From Atrichornis clamosus (lineage: Eukaryota > Chordata > Aves > Passeriformes > Menuridae), in NCBI GenBank assembly GCA_013400975.1, contig WBMZ01005509.1, positions 62,001 through 126,000 on the forward strand: a stretch of 64,000 bases of DNA, written 5' to 3'. Of this stretch, positions 34,578 to 46,900 are shown one piece after another. The notes under the pieces are model-generated. The model made no database searches and was not told the DNA's origin. It was given only the letters and a program-made list of their open reading frames with translations. A program made the position numbers and the translations under genes. Positions within the stretch are counted from its first letter, which is position 1; the number at the start of each line of letters is the position of its first letter.

Positions 34578-37500
34578 TAAAAACAAATGATGTTGAATTA
34601 TGTGAATGTATCTAGGGAGTGTCTGTATATAATGCTGAGGATAGCTCTTCATCATGATAGTTAAAAGCAAGCAACAATAAAAATGCGAAATCTAACATCA
34701 GTGTAGAATCTTCCAGAGAAATTAGGAGAAAAGCTGGTGAGGTAAGCAAAGATGCTATTAATTACAAGGGAATTAATCTATCAGGAGTAAGAAGTAATAA
34801 AGTCAATGAGACAACAATGTTACATGAACAGTTGCATCAACATTCTCAAACAGTCTGTGACATCTACGTATTTGGGAATTTGGGACATAATTTTTAGGAT
34901 AGAAAAACCCATATCAAATGTGACTGAATTCTTAAGATTAATGAACAGTTGCAATAATATATTAAAATTAAATATGCCAGAAACTGTTAAAAAAAGTCAA
35001 ACCTTCTGGTCCTAATCAAATTAATCCAAACTTTTAAATTATTAATTAAATTGTATCAATAAGTCATGAAGGAACACTGTTTCTGTGATCTAAAAAGTTC
35101 TCCAAATTTATTTTAAAAAGAACTACCTCTTTTTTTCTGTGAAGACTTTTTGTGGTGAACTTTGTAATGTAGTGATCTAATTACACAAAGATGAACAAAG
35201 GAGAGACTGTCATGACTTAGGTGTTAGGATTTTATTTTTTGTGAGTTATAGTCCAATCCTATATCTTGTTTTCTTTTTTCCACTTCATTGATAGAAATCT
35301 CTTTTCTGCAGACATTTCCTTGGCCTCTGCCATATTGATCGCCACTGTTGAGGGAGAATGAGTCTTCTGATTGCACTCTACTTGAGAGATTGTTAAGGCA
35401 GAACAAACCTGGAGATTCTAAGCAGGTCACTGGACAGTCCTTCATAAATATTCAAGAGAAACAAACATTGTGAAAGACACTAATGCTGATAGAATTCACA
35501 GATATGCTAAGTAAGAATAAAGTATTTCCTGCAGAGAGCTCCTGTAGGGATTATATGGCCTTCTGCTTTAATGAAGTTACACTTCTGACTAATGGCAAAT
35601 GATGTTAACATTTCCCTTTCAATACCAAGGACTACTTTTTATTGTTTAAAAAATGATAGGAAAAAAATAAAAGAAGAAGAATTCTAAGCTGAACTACAAG
35701 CATTTATAAACATTCTTAGGAAGAGGTTGCCTTCACTTACAGAGTCAATTTCCATCGAGAGTTTAGAAACACATCCTTGATTATGAAACAGAGTATTTGC
35801 CATTCCCAGGAGTAAACATGATTATTTCTTTTGTTGCTATGCAAATAATAGGAAAAGTATGTGTAAAACTGCAAATAAACTTTTCTTTGTAGAATCATTT
35901 CATACAGATCAATAGAAACACTAGCTTATCCATTGGATTATTTGATGAGTAGCACAATTCATATTGAAGATCTTATTTTCTATTACATTTTACAGACTAG
36001 TGTAAAAAAAAGGGGGAGAGGAAGAATGCTTTTCTGTCTAAAAGTCTATATGTTTTTTGTAAAATTTTGCTTATTATACTTCTAATCACAATGCCCCACT
36101 AATAATACACGTTCCATTTTCAGTCGAGGTAACGTTCCTAGCATTTATCCACAGTTCTGGCACCAAGTTTTGAGAATCTACTGTAGTCTTTACTCAAACA
36201 GAGAGTCACTCATTACACCAAACAGCTATGTATAGAAGAGTTTGGCTAGAGTCCTGATCTTGTACCAGACTTAACTTGAATATTTTAAATTGTTTCAATG
36301 AGGCTACTCAACCACATTCAAGTAGTAATACAAACAAGGATCAGAGAAATCTATCCTCTGAAAAAATCTTTATAGTTTTAAATTTCTACCCTTTTAATTA
36401 TGACTAAATAGCAGTGAAAACTAGTTGTCTTTATTTCATTAGACAGTCTTTTTTTACAAATGGTGTTAATACGATAAGAAAAGATATGTACTAAAAGTTA
36501 TAACAAATAAATAAGAATTTTCTTAGAAGGAGCAGAAAAATATTGAGGATTTATGGGCATGCACAAAGACACATGAACTAACCTGTCTAAGAGCAATGAA
36601 TCAGACAAAGAAAAAAGGGTGTTAGGTTCTGTCAACCTCCAGAAAGTGTCCGCTCAAGTGTGCAAATGCGCTATATGTGTTAGCATGACATATTATAGGA
36701 GCTATAGGTTTCAGGAATTAACTCTTGCTAGTGCCTGCTTTTTCCCCTCTACACAATATATGTTAATGCCAGCTTCAGTCAAATGACAGTCAAATTTTGG
36801 CCCAAGTGTCATGACAGTTTTACAGCAGAGAAAAGTCTTACTTTTTTGTGGCTTCAATTAATCAAAGGACTGGTTACACTGAGGACTGATGTGAAAGGAT
36901 CCTTTCAGTTGCTGTGCCATAAGATTTTTCCTTAGTGCTGTAGACAATAACATTTTTAAAAAGACATCAAAACCCCCAAAATAACCCTACCCACAAGCAG
37001 CATTTCAGGGTGAGCTAAACTATAGATAGAGTTAAGAGACAGAGGAAGCAAAGTCATGAGTCCATTTTATTATCCCACCACAAGAGGATGGAAGAGCTCT
37101 GAAAATTATTTTTCAGGAACTGGAAGGGCAAGTACAAAGCAACTTTGCTGCTGCTCTCAGTTTCAATAGGGAATTAGACTTGCAAACGACTTTTAATGCT
37201 CTCTAAATCTGCAAGCCTCAAAACCCTCAACATCAATAACTAAATGTAGGTAGGAATCTTCTCAGTTGCCTTACACATTTAAAAGAATAATCAGTGTAAG
37301 TCCAACCCCTTCACACAGAGTCACCATAAAAAGAGAGAGAATAGACTAAATGTGTTTCAGAAAGGCTGATTGCTCTCTGTTTTCTTTATGGGAATCCTCA
37401 ACCGTAGGTGTCTAAGTTAAGTAAAAAAAAATCCTTTCCTCATATGTCTTAATGATTGTCCTACTGAAGATTTAGGCTAGTATATTTCTACTTGCTACCC

Positions 37501-38954
37501 AGGAAAATATATCTTGCCAATCCACATTTAGGTAGTTGCATTACCCCACAAATATTTATTCAATTTTCTATTTTTTTTTTCATTTGCTAGGATATGTTGG
37601 TAAAGTTTCATTGACTTACAGTGACAATTCCAGTTGATAAGTTTGAATTAAAGTAAAAATAAATTAATCATTTAAAATGCCATTTTTGATGGTTCTCATT
37701 ATGTAAGTAAAACTCTTAAATTTGCTCAAGAAATAAGAATAAAAAATATTTTATTAACTTTGCCTTAGATTTATTAGGTAAATCAAAGTATTATCAGTGT
37801 TTCAGAGGCTGATTGATTTTCTACAATCAGCTTGTAATTCCTCTCATCCTACACAGCTTGTTTATTTTTTTCCTCATAGAATAGATGGGAAAAAAAAGCA
37901 CTTTTTAGATTTCAATCATTTTATCATGAAACATATAAGGAAGAAAATATTTTCTTTGCTTGAGGAAAGGAATTGCTCTTAAAACTTAGCAAAATACTCC
38001 TACACTCTATTTCTAAACTAGATATCTTATTAGCTAGTATTCCACCATCTAAATGAATTAGAGGCGGTACTTCTTTTTCTTAATTTAAAATCACTCTGAC
38101 AGTTTGTTGTTCAGTTAGGCAACAAAATACTTGCTGTCATAATTTCTGATTTAATTTGAAATTGATTTATATTGATTTTTATTTAATAATATACATGAAA
38201 ATCTTTACAGGTATCTTTGAGCTTGCCTCAGTGCAGGAGGTTGGACCAACCAATCTTTGAAACCTTTTTTCACTCAAAGATTCCAGTGAATTTATTAACA
38301 AAGTTATTTGCAGGGGTTTTTTACAGTTACGTACATATACATGTTCACTACATATTGTGTATAACATAAACTATTTATTTACATTTCATAAGAAATAATA
38401 AGAGTAATGTAAAATTTTTCATCTGGTGTTTGGGTATCCTGTGGCCAATGTAGAGTTGGCAAGACACACCAGTATATAAATGAGAAAATAAACTTAAATA
38501 AATCCATTTTCTAATTGCCATTATAAGTACCAGTGTGCAGGTTACTTTGGGTTTTGTCTTAAAAGTCACTGATATTTATTAATAAATAAGCCATGAGTTG
38601 TTATACTCTTTTTAGATGTATAAATATTTTTTCCTTATTTTCATCTTGACTTGTCTTTGATCCTCTTAATTATAAATGCCTAAATCCAGAGCTTGCAAAA
38701 TGAAAATACCTTTGAAGTGGGCAGTGAAACCTCGATTGGGTCATTATAACCTCTATTTCTGTTAATTAGGCAGTGGGTGTCCTGTGGCCTTTTGACACTC
38801 ATGCAAATATCATTAGCCATGTATGTTTCTCTGTGACAGTAATATCACTACTGTTAGGCTCAATTCCAAACTGGATATTTGCACTGATTTTTCTCTCAAC
38901 ATCCTCTGTTCAGAAGTAAAACTTCAGAGGAATGAGGTACCTTCATACTGAAAT
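34578..38954. other. AT-rich non-coding stretch
   Basis: No gene is recognised. A short stretch at about 38235-38262 (gcaggaggttggacc...) weakly resembles a CR1 3' UTR and is listed separately. Octamer-like ATGCAAAT occurs within tgctatgcaaataat near 35837-35852, but a single 8-mer has no weight alone. Confidence 0.5.
38235..38282. repeat. Possible tiny CR1 3' remnant with a hairpin
   Basis: gcaggaggttggacca followed by aatctttgaaacc is reminiscent of the CR1 3' UTR segment around the GGTTGGACT-ATGATCTTT motif. It is too short and diverged to assert. AATCTTTGA (38252-38260) is the exact reverse complement of TCAAAGATT (38274-38282). Confidence 0.3.
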
Positions 38955-39865
38955 GAAGATGATCAATGACTCAGTGTCCAGATGGAGATCAATGACGAAT
39001 GATGTCCATCAGGTCTTTGTACTGGGACCACTACTATTTAATGTCTTCATCAGTGGCATAGACAGAGGGATCGGGTGCACCCTCAACAAGTTTGCAGAAG
39101 ACACCCAGCTGAGTGGTGCATTTAACCTGTCTGAGGAATGGGATGCAATCCAGAGGGCCGTAGACAAGCTCAAGAAACAGGACTGTGGGAGCATCATAAG
39201 GTTCAAAAAGGCCAAGTGCAAGGTCACAACACTAAGTGCAAGGTGCTGCACCTTGGTCAGGACAAATCCCAGTATCAATATAGTCTAGGGAATGAAGGGA
39301 TTAAAAGCAGCCCTGTCGTACTTGGGGGTACTGGTGGGTGAGAGACATGACATGAGCCAGAAACATGTGCTTGAAGTCCAGAAAACCAGTCTTATCCTGG
39401 GCTGCATCAAAACAAGCATGGCCAACAGGTTGAGGAAGCTGATTCTGTCCTTCTATGTACTTTTGAGACCCAAACTGGAGTACTGGATCTAGCTCTGGAG
39501 TCCTCACCACAGGAAACACTTGGACCTGTTGGAGTGAGTCCAGAAGATGACCATGAAGGTGACTGAAGGAATGGAACCTCTATCCTATGAAAAAAGGCTG
39601 AGACAGTTGGAATTGTTTAGTCTGGAGAATAGAAAGCTCCAGGGAGACCTGATTGTAACCTCTCAGAACTTAAAGGGAGCTTAAAAGAAAGATGGGGAAA
39701 AACTTTTTAGTTGGGCTGTTATGGTAGGAAAAGGAGCAATGGTTTTAAAGTAAACAAGTATATTCAGACTAGATACGAGAAAGATTTTTTTTTTTTTGCA
39801 ATGAAGGTAGTGAACTACTGATACAGATTTCCCAGAACAGTGGGTGACTGAAATAATTATGGACA
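38955..39865 (+). mobile_element. CR1 LINE fragment: RT domain to near the 3' UTR
   Basis: The plus strand reads FVLGPLLFNVFISGIDRGIG, then CTLNKFAEDTQLSGAFN, the RT block that carries the catalytic aspartates. It goes on to ILGCIKTSMANRLRKLILSF (about 39390-39460) and RLRQLELFSLENRKLQGDL (about 39597-39650). The usual FADD motif is F-A-E-D at 39091-39102. Frame changes and stops (for example after the tyrosine-tryptophan near 39480) break the protein. The far 3' end with octamers is not visible, so similarity fades near 39865. A poly-T run at 39786-39797 interrupts the C-terminal part. More diverged than the copy at 33.5 kb. Confidence 0.88.
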
Positions 39866-41335
39866 CATATGAGCATCTGATAAACAAAATTACCCAAGTT
39901 GGAATTTTGAGGATTTGTAGTAAGGAGAAGTTGGAGTCTATGTTATTGTGCACAAGTAATTGACTTTATCTGTAACTGGAGGATATATACAGATGCTTAG
40001 CCTGAAAATTTTGATTTAGATCCAAAAATTAAGAAAAAAAAAGATTCAGAAAACAGATTAGGACCACAAGTGATTGCCATGGTTATTTTATTTAACCAAT
40101 ACAACAAAATACATAAGAAAATCCATCTTATAAAAAGGGCTTTATGGTGCTGACTTAGTAACAGCTGAGAAATATTAAAGCAATCTGAAGTATCTCCAGT
40201 CACTTCTAACATTTATAGGAAATAAGACAGTTTAGAGATTACGTGGTCACCTTCTTGTAGTTAAGAAATGCAAGAAAATGCAAGGACACTACTTTTCCCA
40301 GGACGTTGTGAAATGGCTCTGTCTTCATGAAGGCTGAAAATGGTCCTGACCTATTTTTTTAAATAGCATCACCACATATGTACTGCTAAAGTAGCAGAAA
40401 AAAATAAATGTGTTCCCTTGGATGCAGAGTGCATGTAAAAGCTTTTATGTGTTTAAAATGTTTTCTTTTAGGTGATGTTTAATAAATGCGGAATATAGGA
40501 AAGGCAGAATTCCCTTCTTCCCCACTCCCCTTCACAGTCAAGATAATAAGAAGGCTTCCTATAGAAATGAGCTACAATAGCTTCCAAGAGCGCAATGACT
40601 TTGTAGACAAATGCGCAGTCATAACACACAATAGTTCACATTCAACACTGGACGCAATAATTATTTTAATGAGAAAGATAATGGCTAGTCAGGACACTGG
40701 AGGTAGTCCCTTACTATATTAGAGAAATGTTTTGTGAGTTTAAAATTTATCATAGGCAGCCCCCCAGACAGTGAAGGAATGAGCTTATGCTCAGTGATCT
40801 GACAGTTTCTGTATCGGGTGCATGGAGAACAATGGGCGCGGAGCATCATCCCATGTGCCAAGTAAAGAACTTTGAATCAGAACATTCCAGCAGAATACTG
40901 GCTCTTTAAATTAGTGCTATGCCCTAGCATTGCTACAAAAATTGCACCATTGTGAAAGGATTAACCCAGATATCGTCTGAAGAATAATCAGGGAAATTCA
41001 CCCTATTTAACTAAAAAAAGTTTCATTGTTCTCACACATTTAATGAACATTCTTGAAAATCTATTTGTGATGCACCTTAAGTAGTCATTTGTGATTATGA
41101 AAAGAAGATAGCAATGCTGCTAACTCCACATGATAACATTTTCTTTATTTTTCAGAGGACTGAATGACTCCAGTAGAACAGTGGTGTTGATTCAGGACAA
41201 AATAAAGCACTAACAAAGATTTTGTTTCATTTTACAAATGATATTTCTTTCATTAGTAAGCTGAAAAAGATAACATTACACTACCTTATTGTTATAGCAA
41301 AACTTATCATGCTGCTTTGTCTCAATGCCTGTTTG
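39866..41335. other. Non-coding stretch between two CR1 pieces
   Basis: No gene is recognised. The part at 40480-40860 retains several CpGs and G/C-rich words (see findings) but shows no splice-bounded open frame. The 78-codon frame at 40486-40722 follows an in-frame TAA and has no domain. Confidence 0.45.
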
Positions 41336-42400
41336 TTAGGTGACCATCTCCATCCTGTAATAGGCTGATGTTATTTTTGCAATGCCTATTGCCATTAATA
41401 TATTTGAAAAAACCCTTTTTATTGTCGCGCACAGTTCTGACGGCTTCAACTCCAGTTGAGCACTGGCTGCACGAGTTTTCTTACTGCAGTGGCAAGCATC
41501 ATCTCTGTGTTCTTCCCATGTCACTTGACCTTGCTTCCACTGGGCATACATCTTCCTTTTTTGTCTTATTTCCAAGACAAGAATCCTGTTCAGCCAAGCT
41601 GGCCTTCTGCCTCACCTGCTTGACTTCCAACATTTGGGAATTGCTTTCTCTTCTGCCCTTAGGAGGTGATGTTTTAAAAGTGACCAGCACTGAAGGACCC
41701 CAGCATCTGCAAAAGCATTTTCCTAGGGGATTTTACTTACTACTTCCCTGAGCAGCCTGAAGCCTGCTCGCCTCATGTCCAGGTTTTCCTGACAATTTTC
41801 CTCCTGTCAACAGAGGTTTTAAACTCAATCACTTTGTGGTCACTGTGGCCAAGACAGCCACCAATCTCTACGTTGCTCATGAGATCCACTCTGTTAGCAA
41901 GCAGTAGATCAAGGAATGCATCTTTCCTAGTCAACTTCCTTAGGACCTGTTCCATAAAGCTTCATCCAGGTTTTTTAGGAGTCTTCTGGCCTGGATTGTA
42001 CCAGCTCTGTGATGCTCCCAGTTAATTTCTGGCAAGTTGAAGTCCCCCATAAGGACAAGGGTAGTTGACTTGCCAGTGTCCCCAAAGTTCCTCTACGATT
42101 TGCCAGTTTTATCATCCTGGCTAGGAGGTCTGTAGAAGATTCCCACAATGACATCCGCGTTACTTGTTTGTCCCTTGATTCTCACCCAGAGACCTTCAAC
42201 TGTGTCATTGCCAACTGTGAGCTCTCTACATTCTAACTCCTGCATTACATACAGTGCCAGCCCTCTGCCTCTTTTGCCCTCCCTATCCCTCCTGAAGATC
42301 CTGTAATCATCCAACAGGGCCCAGTCACCGGACTCATCCCACCAGATTTCCCTTATATCATTGATGTCAAATGTCTGGGCATATCCGGACAGGTGTACTG
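41336..42400 (-). mobile_element. CR1 LINE fragment: endonuclease domain and linker
   Basis: The minus strand starts near 42400 and reads DDYRIFRRDREGKRG and LWVRIKGQTSNADVIVGIFY with RPP following: the apurinic-like (EEP) endonuclease of CR1 ORF2. It then gives KDAFLDLLLANRVDLMSNVE and GGCLGHSDHKVIEFK, where S-D-H-x is the conserved endonuclease C-terminal motif. After frame changes come GRRPAWLNRI, then KRKMYAQWKQGQVTWEEHRD and KKTRAASAQLELK, the linker between endonuclease and RT. No RT follows; similarity ends near 41336. This 5' half of ORF2 without its 3' half is unusual for CR1, whose copies are normally truncated at the 5' end. Inactive, with several frame breaks. Confidence 0.88.
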
Positions 42401-43852
42401 ACTAACAAATTATTTACACAAAACTGGCCCTTTCTATCCTCTTAGTTCTCTCTTTTGCCACACTTGTTCCTCCAGGAATCACTTCACCTAAGCCCCTCCT
42501 TTTTCCTACCTTTGGTTTCTCCCTTAAGCAAACGGTAATAAAACCTGCATAATACCAAAATGCTCTTCCACTGCATTCCATAATATGTTCCACCCCTAGG
42601 CAGCAATTAGTCCAAACTGTGATCTGGAGAGCTGTTCCAGGTGATGCATCTCCATGGGATTTATGCCTGGACCATGGGGCTCATGTATCTTCTGGGACAG
42701 CTGACAAGATGTTCCCTCCTTGGAGATCTGTAATTCATGTTCTGCCTGTCCTGTGCTCCTCAGGGTTTGTGAAGACAGATCTTTGATTATCTGATGGGCA
42801 CAGCAGTGGGAATGGTATTAGCTCAGCAGGGTATTATTTGGGCTCCTCATACTGCCATTGTATTTGAGAGCTCCTCTGTGAAGTAGATAGACTTTATCTC
42901 ATAACTCAAAACGGTTGAACTACAAAAGCCACTGAATCATCACATGCCTAAGTATATTTCAATCAATAAAATACACTTGAATTTCTGAAACTTTTTGAAA
43001 ATGCTCCTCACCGAAGGCTCTAGAAAAAAGTAAACTGACAGGGAATAATCATGTCGTGGATTATTAAATTATTAAAAGGTAGAAATACGTGGTGAAGTAT
43101 TAAATTTTAAAAATAAGTTATATTTGCCAGAACTATCTCTGCTAAAATGCAAGTGAAAAGCAAATGGGCAATAAAATATCAGGCAATACACAACATCAGT
43201 CAGTGCAATTGAATTCCGACTGTGCAAACAAACTGATAGGCTCAGATGATGTTTCACTGAATTTGGGAAAGAGATTTTGGCACCCCCTGTGAACAGATAC
43301 CTGTTGGTCCATTATCATGATGATGAGGCAAACAAAATTTTAGTAATTATGAGGGGGAAAAAAAAGAGATGTGAAAAGAAAATGTCATTATTTCACCGTA
43401 TAAATGAATGGTACACATTTCTTTTGAGTAGCACACACTTCTAATCTTACTTTGAGAAGGAACCAGTGATATGCAGAATGGAGCCCATCTATGTAGCCAA
43501 ATTATTTAGACCCCTGTTTTTCTAATAGCATACAGAACACATTATCTTCTACATTGCATGCATGTTTCTTGATTATTGGGCTCTCCCTTTTGTCATGAAT
43601 GAACTCATCCCTTCCAAAGCAAACCTCAATGAGGTTCTGAGAGCATTTCAGGAAACAGTATAGGCAGGTTGTTGAAAACAGTACAGGGCTTGTCTCCCAA
43701 GCATCTAAAATACTGCTTCAATGCCATCTGAATAGGACTTGCACCTTCAAACACTTCTCATGCTTTCCAGGTGTGTCTTAGATCAGGACTCATAAAGATA
43801 TGGCATAAAACCAACTATCTGATTGGTCACACTCCTGCTTCTGGCACAGCAT
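42401..43852. other. Non-coding stretch, partly GC-richer
   Basis: 42580-42900 is richer in G/C and reads like an old interspersed repeat, but I cannot assign it to a family. The rest is AT-rich and empty of recognised features. Confidence 0.4.
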
Positions 43853-43921
43853 AGGAGCAGGGACTTGATCTTGGTGTTCTTTATGAGTCTCTTCCAGGTT
43901 AAGATAATCTATGATTCTGTA
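43853..43921 (+). mobile_element. Very short CR1 3' tail
   Basis: ggagcagggacttgatct...gagtctcttccaggttaagat...ctatgattctgt follows the CR1 3' UTR pattern ending in ATGATTCTGT. Only about 65 bp can be recognised. It is probably an extremely 5'-truncated insertion. Confidence 0.65.
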
Positions 43922-46900
43922 GCATATTTGATGAGTTAAGTGTGTGTTTAAGTGGCAACCACTGGATAAATAAAAGCAAAAAAAAGGAGACCTAGTTCAT
44001 AAAGAAACTGGACAAAATCATAAGGATTAGACAATTCATGGTTCTGCATTACTGCTATCTTCAGCTCAGGAAGCCCTTAACTGATGGCTTCCAAAAGCTC
44101 AGCAGGTACATTAAAGAAAAATCACTGAATAGACAGCTTCTTTCCCACACTCTTTCCTTTAGCATCCACTTTCTGAACCACCATCTCACTTGCATTTGCA
44201 TTAATTCTGATGCATAACATCAGTTATATTTTGATCTTTAATCTGGAGGGATTTAAAGACAATATTGGAAAAATAGGTACTTCAGTGATCCTCTTTTTTT
44301 TGGAATGGAAAACATGCCACTATACAATCTACATGGAGGAGAGAGGAAATCCAATCGGACTGTCTGTGAGGGACGAGGGGAGTGTACAATATGCCTTTTC
44401 CTTTTGTAACTTCTATGATTCTTGCAACCTTTACCCAGTCTCAGTGTGACACTCCCACAAGTATTCTTTCAGGTACTGAGCAGATGCATGCTAGGATAAC
44501 TTCACATTACTGCACTTGTAAAGGAATGATTATGTTACAACAACCTTTAAGTATTCCAAAAACATTTTACTGTGATATATGAATGTAAGAGAATCCATTG
44601 AAAAAGCACTCAGAAAACTAAATCATTCCAACTCCTACCTTCCTTTTCCATCTTCAGATTTCTAGCTCCTAAGAAGAAATCATCTTACTGCTAGAAAAGA
44701 ATGCTGTAGTAGATAGACACCATAAAAGGACTAATTACACGCTCATTAAAAAAAATAGCATTGACTTCTATACTTCCAATGAAAGGAATTACTGTGAAGA
44801 GTCTGCAATTACTCCCATGTGAAGAAATGTCCATTTTCCCCACTTTAATTACAGAATTTGAAAAACTGCAGTGGTTCTCATGCTGGAGTATAAGTTAAAA
44901 AACAATGTCCAGGGCTTGGTTACTTGAAATAATAAAGCAGAATCAGAGCAGAAAATTGAAATGTGTCCCTGTTATCTTCCTTAGCACTGTGATGTGAAGA
45001 ATAAATACGCAGTTTTATGGAATTCAGACACTGACTCTAAAGGCTTGCAAAAAAGAAGAAAAGCAAAAAGATTGAAAAGAATGACCAGAATATCCCTGAC
45101 TTTAAAACTTTAAAGAATCTTGTGTTTTAAGTGAGTATTTATGCTCAAACTTTAAAATTCATAATCCTTAGAAATACCTTATGCTAGTATTAGATTTCAT
45201 ATTAATTATTTCATTCTTATTTACGAACATCTAAATACTTATTGTTATTTTTAATAGTACACACATCCCATATATGATATATACTTAAAAATATATATTA
45301 CAGATATTAAAAAAAAAAAATCTAAAATAACCCAAGCATTTGATAGCTTATAGGCCTAGAACTGAAAAGTAAATACAGCTAGAATCAATGCTCAGGGTAG
45401 TAATCAATGGACAATATGTAGCCTATAGTTACGAAGGGCTCATAAGTATGCAAGGGCTAACCACTACTTCTGCAAATGGCAAAGAAAGTTTTAACCACAC
45501 TGTAGATTTAATAGGAATTAGAGAGCTCACTTGAAAAACTAAGAGCCTCCATTTCATCATCTCAAGCACCCAAATAGGTAGTTAACAGCTTTTTTAAAAG
45601 TAGAGGAGACCTGTATCAACAAAACTTCAGCATTTAGTATCCTCCTGTACTTTGAACGTCCCAGGGAGGCTTTCCTGCATTTCTTGCACCCAAGACAGTT
45701 TAAATTCAGTTTTATATTACTTATAAAGGTAAAGGGATGAAGAGACATGCAGAGGACTGATGTATATAGACCATTGATTCTTTCTGTCTATTCCAAGCAG
45801 ATTTTCTTAGATAAACTGAGGTCTTGAGCATATAACTGAATAAAGAAAAACCAGGTTGAACATAGCTGTAGACAACCATTAAAATTAATGTAATGAGAGT
45901 TCAATGGAGACCTTTGCAATGTACATAAGAAATTATCCATTTTTCTGTCTTTAATTTTACATGAAAGGAACATCCTTCTTCTACTCAGAGATTGCTGCTG
46001 TTTTATTTGTGCTTTTGCTTAGTGCAGTGCAAAGACATACACACTCTCATGCTTTCTCATGGATGCTCGCCTTTGTTCTTGCTTGTTTTGTTGTTCAATT
46101 AATATCAAAGAAAGGTCAATCTGACAGTGTATATGGTTGGTGTTTGTGTATGGAAAAACATAATGGAAAACTTGTAGTAACAGGAGTCCCATGTGCCAAA
46201 GAAAATGTTAAAAAGCCTCTCCTTAGTGACAAAGTGAGCTTCATTTGTACTGCATAAGTACCTCACTACAAAAGCAGTCTTGGACTTCCATGGGACTACT
46301 ATGAATATGTTTATAATATGATTAGGCAGGCAAAGCGCTCCTAAAGTGCTGCATCACTAGTCTTGTGACTGTTATACTGCTGTAGTGGGACCTCTTAGAC
46401 TTCTAGTGGGCTGAAATAGCATTACTTACAAGTGTACTCATATCTTACTTAAAATGAAGAGAATCTTGCTGGCTGATGTCATGGGCCTTGAAGAATGATA
46501 TTAGTGTTACGCATAGTGACAGATTTTTGCTCACTGTACCTCTGTGACTCAAATGGCAGCATTATTCCACAGTTTTTGAATCCCATAGAATAGAGTTCAA
46601 TATAAATCCCTGCTCGCCAAAAAATTGAAAACACTTACTGATCAAACAGATTAATTTAATGCACATTTGTGAACCACTAATATGGTATTCTCCTGGGGGC
46701 AATGGAAGTACTGCTGTGGGACTACCAGCCATGGTGCTACACCACAACCATTAGAATTTCTGGAGACTTCTAGATTTGCATTTTCTTTGTAGTTTCATTA
46801 ACATAATTCAAAAACAGACTTAATTAGTGTTTTAGCACTGTTCATTTTGGTTTTGTTTTTTTTCTTTTTTAATTCCTGAAGAGATGTTTTTTCAATGGGG

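Noticed and set aside
41368..41751. 127-codon plus-strand frame
   Set aside because: Antisense to the CR1 linker region on the minus strand; a shadow frame.
38955..42400. A plus-strand CR1 RT piece and a minus-strand CR1 endonuclease piece as one twin-primed insertion
   Set aside because: In twin priming the inverted 5' part lies upstream of the 3' part; here it lies downstream, 1.5 kb away.
45961..46257. 98-codon frame with a hydrophobic start, possible small membrane protein
   Set aside because: No splice context, no recognised family, ordinary AT-rich composition; chance is the simpler reading.
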